Below, one piece after another: positions 60,945 to 64,000 of a stretch of 64,000 bases of DNA. The position numbers were made by a program, and so were the translations under genes. Source of the stretch: Pseudomonas eucalypticola (GTDB taxonomy: Bacteria; Pseudomonadota; Gammaproteobacteria; Pseudomonadales; Pseudomonadaceae); contig NZ_CP056030.1 of assembly GCF_013374995.1 (NCBI RefSeq), positions 2,326,501-2,390,500 of the forward strand, read 5' to 3'. Below the pieces are notes generated by a model. The model was not told where the DNA came from. It saw only the letters and a program-made list of their open reading frames with translations, and did no database searches. Position 1 is the first letter of the stretch. Each line of letters starts with the position of its first letter.

Positions 60945-62183
60945 ATGGATTTTGCTTATTCGCCCAAGGTTCAGGAATTGCGTGAGCGCGTCACCGCGTT
61001 CATGGACGCGTACGTGTATCCCGCCGAGGCTGTGTTCGAACGCCAGGTTGCCGAAGGCGACCGCTGGCAGCCCACCGCGATCATGGAGGAACTGAAGGCC
61101 AAGGCGCGGGCCGAGGGTTTGTGGAACCTGTTCTTGCCCGAGTCCGAGCTGGGGGCCGGGCTGAGCAACCTGGAATATGCACCGCTGGCCGAGATCATGG
61201 GGCGCTCGTTGTTGGGTCCCGAGCCGTTCAACTGTTCGGCACCGGACACCGGCAACATGGAAGTACTGGTGCGCTACGGCAGTGAAGCGCACAAGCAGCG
61301 CTGGCTGGAGCCGCTGCTGCGCGGTGAGATTCGCTCGGCGTTCGCCATGACCGAGCCGGACGTGGCGTCATCGGACGCTACCAACATGGCGGCCCGTGCC
61401 GAGCGTGACGGCGACGAGTGGGTCATCAATGGCCGCAAGTGGTGGACGTCCGGCGCCTGCGATCCGCGCTGCAAGATCCTGATTTTCATGGGCTTGAGCA
61501 ATCCGGACGGGCCGCGCCATCAGCAGCATTCGATGATTCTGGTGCCGGCGGACACACCGGGGGTGAAGATCGTCCGGCCGTTGCCCGTATTCGGCTACGA
61601 CGACGCGCCCCACGGCCACGCGGAGGTACTCTTCGACAACGTACGGGTGCCTTATGAAAACGTGTTGCTGGGCGAAGGACGGGGATTCGAAATCGCTCAG
61701 GGGCGCCTTGGCCCGGGGCGCATTCACCACTGCATGCGTTCGATCGGCATGGCTGAGCGCGCGCTGGAGCTGATGTGCAAGCGCTCGGTGGCGCGTACCG
61801 CGTTCGGCCGGCCGTTGGCCCGCCTGGGCGGCAACATCGACAAGATCGCCGACTCGCGGATGGAAATCGACATGGCGCGGTTGCTGACCCTCAAGGCGGC
61901 CTACATGATGGACACCGCCGGCAACAAGGTGGCCAAGAGCGAGATCGCCCAGATCAAGGTCGTGGCGCCCAACGTGGCCTTGCGGGTGATTGACCGCGCC
62001 ATCCAGATCCACGGCGGCGCCGGGGTCAGCGGCGACTTCCCGTTGGCCTACATGTACGCCATGCAGCGCACCTTGCGCCTGGCCGATGGCCCGGATGAAG
62101 TGCACCGCGCCGCGATCGGCAAGTACGAAATCGGCAAATACGTGCCCAGGGAATTGCTGCGCAGCAGCCGGCACGAGGCCTGA
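60945..62183 (+). CDS. Acyl-CoA dehydrogenase family protein
   Basis: A 412-aa flavoenzyme, somewhat longer than LiuA and of the branched/long-chain ACAD group (ACAD10/11-like). It opens [20 protein letters not shown], with [18 protein letters not shown] (FAD region, about residue 140) and [16 protein letters not shown]; the C-terminal [20 protein letters not shown] is typical. Start at ATG 60945, not the earlier frame. Regulated presumably by the divergent LysR gene. The substrate is a CoA ester of unknown chain. Confidence 0.9.
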   Translation: MDFAYSPKVQELRERVTAFMDAYVYPAEAVFERQVAEGDRWQPTAIMEELKAKARAEGLWNLFLPESELGAGLSNLEYAPLAEIMGRSLLGPEPFNCSAPDTGNMEVLVRYGSEAHKQRWLEPLLRGEIRSAFAMTEPDVASSDATNMAARAERDGDEWVINGRKWWTSGACDPRCKILIFMGLSNPDGPRHQQHSMILVPADTPGVKIVRPLPVFGYDDAPHGHAEVLFDNVRVPYENVLLGEGRGFEIAQGRLGPGRIHHCMRSIGMAERALELMCKRSVARTAFGRPLARLGGNIDKIADSRMEIDMARLLTLKAAYMMDTAGNKVAKSEIAQIKVVAPNVALRVIDRAIQIHGGAGVSGDFPLAYMYAMQRTLRLADGPDEVHRAAIGKYEIGKYVPRELLRSSRHEA

Positions 62184-62194
62184 ACAGCGCAGCC

Positions 62195-62217
62195 GCCGGG
62201 CCGCTGCGGCGCCCGGC
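62195..62217. terminator. Hairpin between convergent genes, likely terminator
   Basis: GCCGGGC (62195-62201) pairs with GCCCGGC (62211-62217), a 7-bp GC stem followed by TTT. It lies between the acyl-CoA dehydrogenase stop and the convergent PstS-OmpA gene, so may stop both transcripts, though the U-run is short. Confidence 0.55.
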
Positions 62218-62225
62218 TTTGGCGT

Positions 62226-63548
62226 TCAATACACCCACACCTCGACGCGGCGGTTCTTGATTCGCCCTTCATCCAGGTCATTGGTCGCCACGGGCATCTG
62301 CGCCCCCAGCCCACGGATGTCACGCAGCACCACGCCATTGCGCGCCAGTTCGCGGCGTACCGTCATGGCTCGCAAGCGCGACAGCAGCAGGGCGCGGTCA
62401 CTGTCATCCTTGGTATCGCCAAACCCCACCAGCGTCACGTCCTTGAAGGTCTTGCCATGCACCCGCAGGTATTCCAGCACGCGCTGCACATCGGCCAACG
62501 CCTTGTTGTCGAGACTGGCGCTGCCTTCGGCGAAGCGGAAATTCACTGTCAGGCGCTGGGCCTCGCCGGCCAGGTGGCGGTAGTCAGCGGGCATGTTGGC
62601 GGTGCCGGGCACCTGGATCGCCTGCACGGTCTGCGCCACGAACCCGTACCGGGCGACGATGGCCTGGCCCTTGTCGCTCTGGGTAAAACGTACCAGTGCC
62701 TGCGCCCAAGGGTTGTTGCGTGCCGGTGGCAGGTAGAAGTAGAGGCGACGTGACAGCGGATAGTCCTCGGTAGCGATCAGGCTGATGGTGGGCGCCATGG
62801 CCTGCGCCGCGCCGTCCCCGATGGCCAGGGCGCGGGCCTGGCGTACATAGGGCAGGCCGATGAAGCCGATGGCCAGGGGGTCGTGGCTGACTTCGTCGGA
62901 CAACTGCTCGCTGGACTCCAGGCGCCGGGCATCGGTCGCCAGGCGCTTGCCGCGGGGCGTGAGCACCAGCTCCTTGAAGGTATCCCAGGTGCCCGACTGC
63001 TCGTCCCGTGCGTACAAGTGGATAGGACCCCGGCCCATGCCAAGGGCCGACCAGTCGTTGATCTCGCCCGCGAACACCTGTGCCAGCTGCTCGGTACTCA
63101 GCTGGCGCAGTGGGTTGCCCGGGTGCACGATCACCGCCACCCCGTCGATGGCGATCACCTGCTCGGCTTCTGCGCTCTTCAGGTCACCCAGCTTGTCCAG
63201 GGCCACCAGTTCGCTGTCCTTGATGGGCCGTGAGGCGGCTATCAGGTCCGCGTCACCCTGCTCCAGCGCCGTGAAGCCGGTACTGGTGCCATGGGCATCG
63301 ACCTCTATGCGTAACTGCTGGCCATCGACCGTGGTGGCGCTGACCTGTTGTTCGTTGGCGTGGGGACCGCTTTGCACATGCACCTGGCGCAGCCCCTGCT
63401 CCAGTAACAAGGCCCTGACCAGCGCAGGCCCCAGTTCCGCACCGATGGTGTTGGAGCCCTGGATGCGCAGCACCGGCACCTCGGCCTGTGCGGCCAGGGG
63501 CATGACCAGGCAGGTGAGGCACAGCAGCAGGCGGGCGAGGGTGGGCAT
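62226..63548 (-). CDS. PstS-like phosphate-binding domain fused to an OmpA domain, exported
   Basis: A 440-aa protein. Signal peptide about 1-22 (cleaved after AQA). The N-terminal ~290 residues are a PBP_like/PstS domain: VLRIQGSNTIGAELGPALV, HPGNPLRQLSTEQLAQVFAG, and SGTWDTFKELVL, the usual phosphate-binding loop sequence. The C-terminal ~110 residues are an OmpA-like peptidoglycan-binding domain (VTLVGFGDTKDDSDRALLLS, about 390-410). The fusion would hold a phosphate-binding lobe at the cell wall. A candidate Pho box and -10 precede it (63585-63619). The ATG at 63548 is chosen by the signal peptide. Confidence 0.87.
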   Translation of the reverse strand: MPTLARLLLCLTCLVMPLAAQAEVPVLRIQGSNTIGAELGPALVRALLLEQGLRQVHVQSGPHANEQQVSATTVDGQQLRIEVDAHGTSTGFTALEQGDADLIAASRPIKDSELVALDKLGDLKSAEAEQVIAIDGVAVIVHPGNPLRQLSTEQLAQVFAGEINDWSALGMGRGPIHLYARDEQSGTWDTFKELVLTPRGKRLATDARRLESSEQLSDEVSHDPLAIGFIGLPYVRQARALAIGDGAAQAMAPTISLIATEDYPLSRRLYFYLPPARNNPWAQALVRFTQSDKGQAIVARYGFVAQTVQAIQVPGTANMPADYRHLAGEAQRLTVNFRFAEGSASLDNKALADVQRVLEYLRVHGKTFKDVTLVGFGDTKDDSDRALLLSRLRAMTVRRELARNGVVLRDIRGLGAQMPVATNDLDEGRIKNRRVEVWVY

Positions 63549-63584
63549 GGCGGACTACCGGTGAGGCCGAAAGGCGGTGCCGGG

Positions 63585-63619
63585 AGAATAAGACAGGGGG
63601 GGTTACGGGGGTGTGACAG
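63585..63619 (-). promoter_or_regulatory. Candidate PhoB-dependent promoter before the PstS-OmpA gene
   Basis: On the minus strand CTGTCACACCCCCGTAAC (63602-63619) is an 11-base direct repeat of a Pho-box type (CTGTCAC, 4-base spacer, CCGTAAC), with a third partial unit (CCTGTCT) after another 11 bases. TATTCT at 63585-63590 follows 11 bases later, a plausible -10. It lies about 37 bases before the ATG. The second half-site is weak (4 of 7). Confidence 0.5.
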
Positions 63620-63625
63620 GCGGTA

Positions 63626-64000
63626 TCAGTCGATAGCCTGGAAGGCGGTGCGCACCGCCGCCACCAGGCGTTCTGCCAGTTCAGGACGCTGGTCCAGCAA
63701 TGGGTATTTCCTGCGCAGCTTGCCCGAAAGCACGTTACCGTTTTCGCGGACGGCATGGATGATGCGGTCCAACTCGTTGTCGGGTGCTTCCAGGAATGCC
63801 TTGATGCGGGTTCGTGCCTGTTCGTTGCTTTGCAGAAACTGTGCTTCGGCGCGCATTTCGTGGGTCAGCGTACTGTCGATGACCTGGGCCAGGTACACCG
63901 CGTGCGCGGTCAGGTCAGGGTATTTCCAGGCGGGAAGGGCATCGTCATAGGCATCAAAATGCAAATTATATTCGACGCCGTCTTCAGCAACCCGGGATTC
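63626..64000 (-). CDS. C-terminal part of a protein, possibly Fic-family (partial, runs off the window)
   Basis: The frame is open from the right edge of the window and stops at 63626, giving about 124 residues (RVAEDGVEYNLHFDAYDDAL at the start). The tail DSTLTHEMRAEAQFLQSNEQ and HAVRENGNVLSGKLRRKYPL resembles the C-terminal helical region of Fic/Doc-type proteins, but the HPFx(D/E)GN motif would lie outside the window. An internal TTG could be mistaken for the start. Family call is tentative. Confidence 0.5.
   Translation of the reverse strand, partial: ESRVAEDGVEYNLHFDAYDDALPAWKYPDLTAHAVYLAQVIDSTLTHEMRAEAQFLQSNEQARTRIKAFLEAPDNELDRIIHAVRENGNVLSGKLRRKYPLLDQRPELAERLVAAVRTAFQAID

Noticed and set aside
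1..64000. tRNA or rRNA genes
   Set aside because: No cloverleaf ends, GTTCRA-type T-loops or rRNA segments were recognised; I cannot run a covariance search to exclude a divergent tRNA.

Overview
The window looks like a chromosomal segment of a Pseudomonas (P. putida / P. fluorescens type). This rests on the high GC content, the liu leucine/isoprenoid genes with LiuR-type operators, a PfeR/PfeS/PfeA enterobactin system, a RulAB-like umuDC pair, and two tandem small RNA genes with the hallmarks of the Pseudomonas CrcZ/CrcY/CrcX family. The genus is inferred from gene content and sequence style, not from a search.

Layout. 1-6.7 kb: lower-GC accessory region with an AraC regulator, a frameshifted OprB porin remnant, an MFS-cyclase pair, and a LysR gene divergent from a second MFS gene. 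6.8-14.8 kb: a mobile island bounded by two ~155-bp imperfect direct repeats sharing a 22-bp identical core. It carries an intact IS256-family element with a 9-bp target duplication inserted in the loop of a long hairpin, an SOS-controlled umuDC pair, and an 818-aa protein joining a PD-(D/E)xK nuclease domain to a P-loop NTPase. A frameshifted tyrosine-integrase remnant and a half MFS gene lie just right of it. 15.5-22.3 kb: MFS, NUDIX, then LysR / 2-hydroxyacid dehydrogenase / RraA-like aldolase / CitMHS symporter / TerC genes. 22.4-28.5 kb: a YncE-like protein, a PfeA-like receptor and a divergent pfeRS pair with candidate Fur and PfeR sites. 28.55-29.41 kb: an array of five ~160-bp repeats (three direct, two inverted), with a sixth copy at 44.4 kb. 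29.4-38.6 kb: a sugar-acid catabolic cluster (two FAH-family enzymes, IlvD/Edd dehydratase, HIBADH-type and DenD-type dehydrogenases, SDR, MFS, LysR). 38.6-44.3 kb: a PhnD-like protein with a fatty acid desaturase, EamA and MocR genes, MFS.

44.5-51.2 kb: a candidate Pho box plus -10 precedes a compact run of tonB, exbB, exbD, a TonB-dependent receptor, a histidine acid phosphatase (phytase-type) and a DUF1615 lipoprotein. Together they read as a dedicated phosphate-scavenging, TonB-driven uptake system. A second candidate Pho box precedes a PstS-OmpA fusion at 63.5 kb. 51.3-60 kb: glutathione peroxidase, then liuABCD, then two tandem CrcZ-type sRNA genes with sigma-54 promoters, then liuE and liuR. 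60-64 kb: LysR, acyl-CoA dehydrogenase, the PstS-OmpA protein, and a gene cut by the window end.

Three points are most worth following: the Pho-box/TonB/phytase operon, the duplicated Crc-sequestering sRNAs (with matching A-rich Crc/Hfq motifs in leaders of the sugar-acid cluster), and the nuclease-NTPase gene on the island as a possible one-gene defence system.
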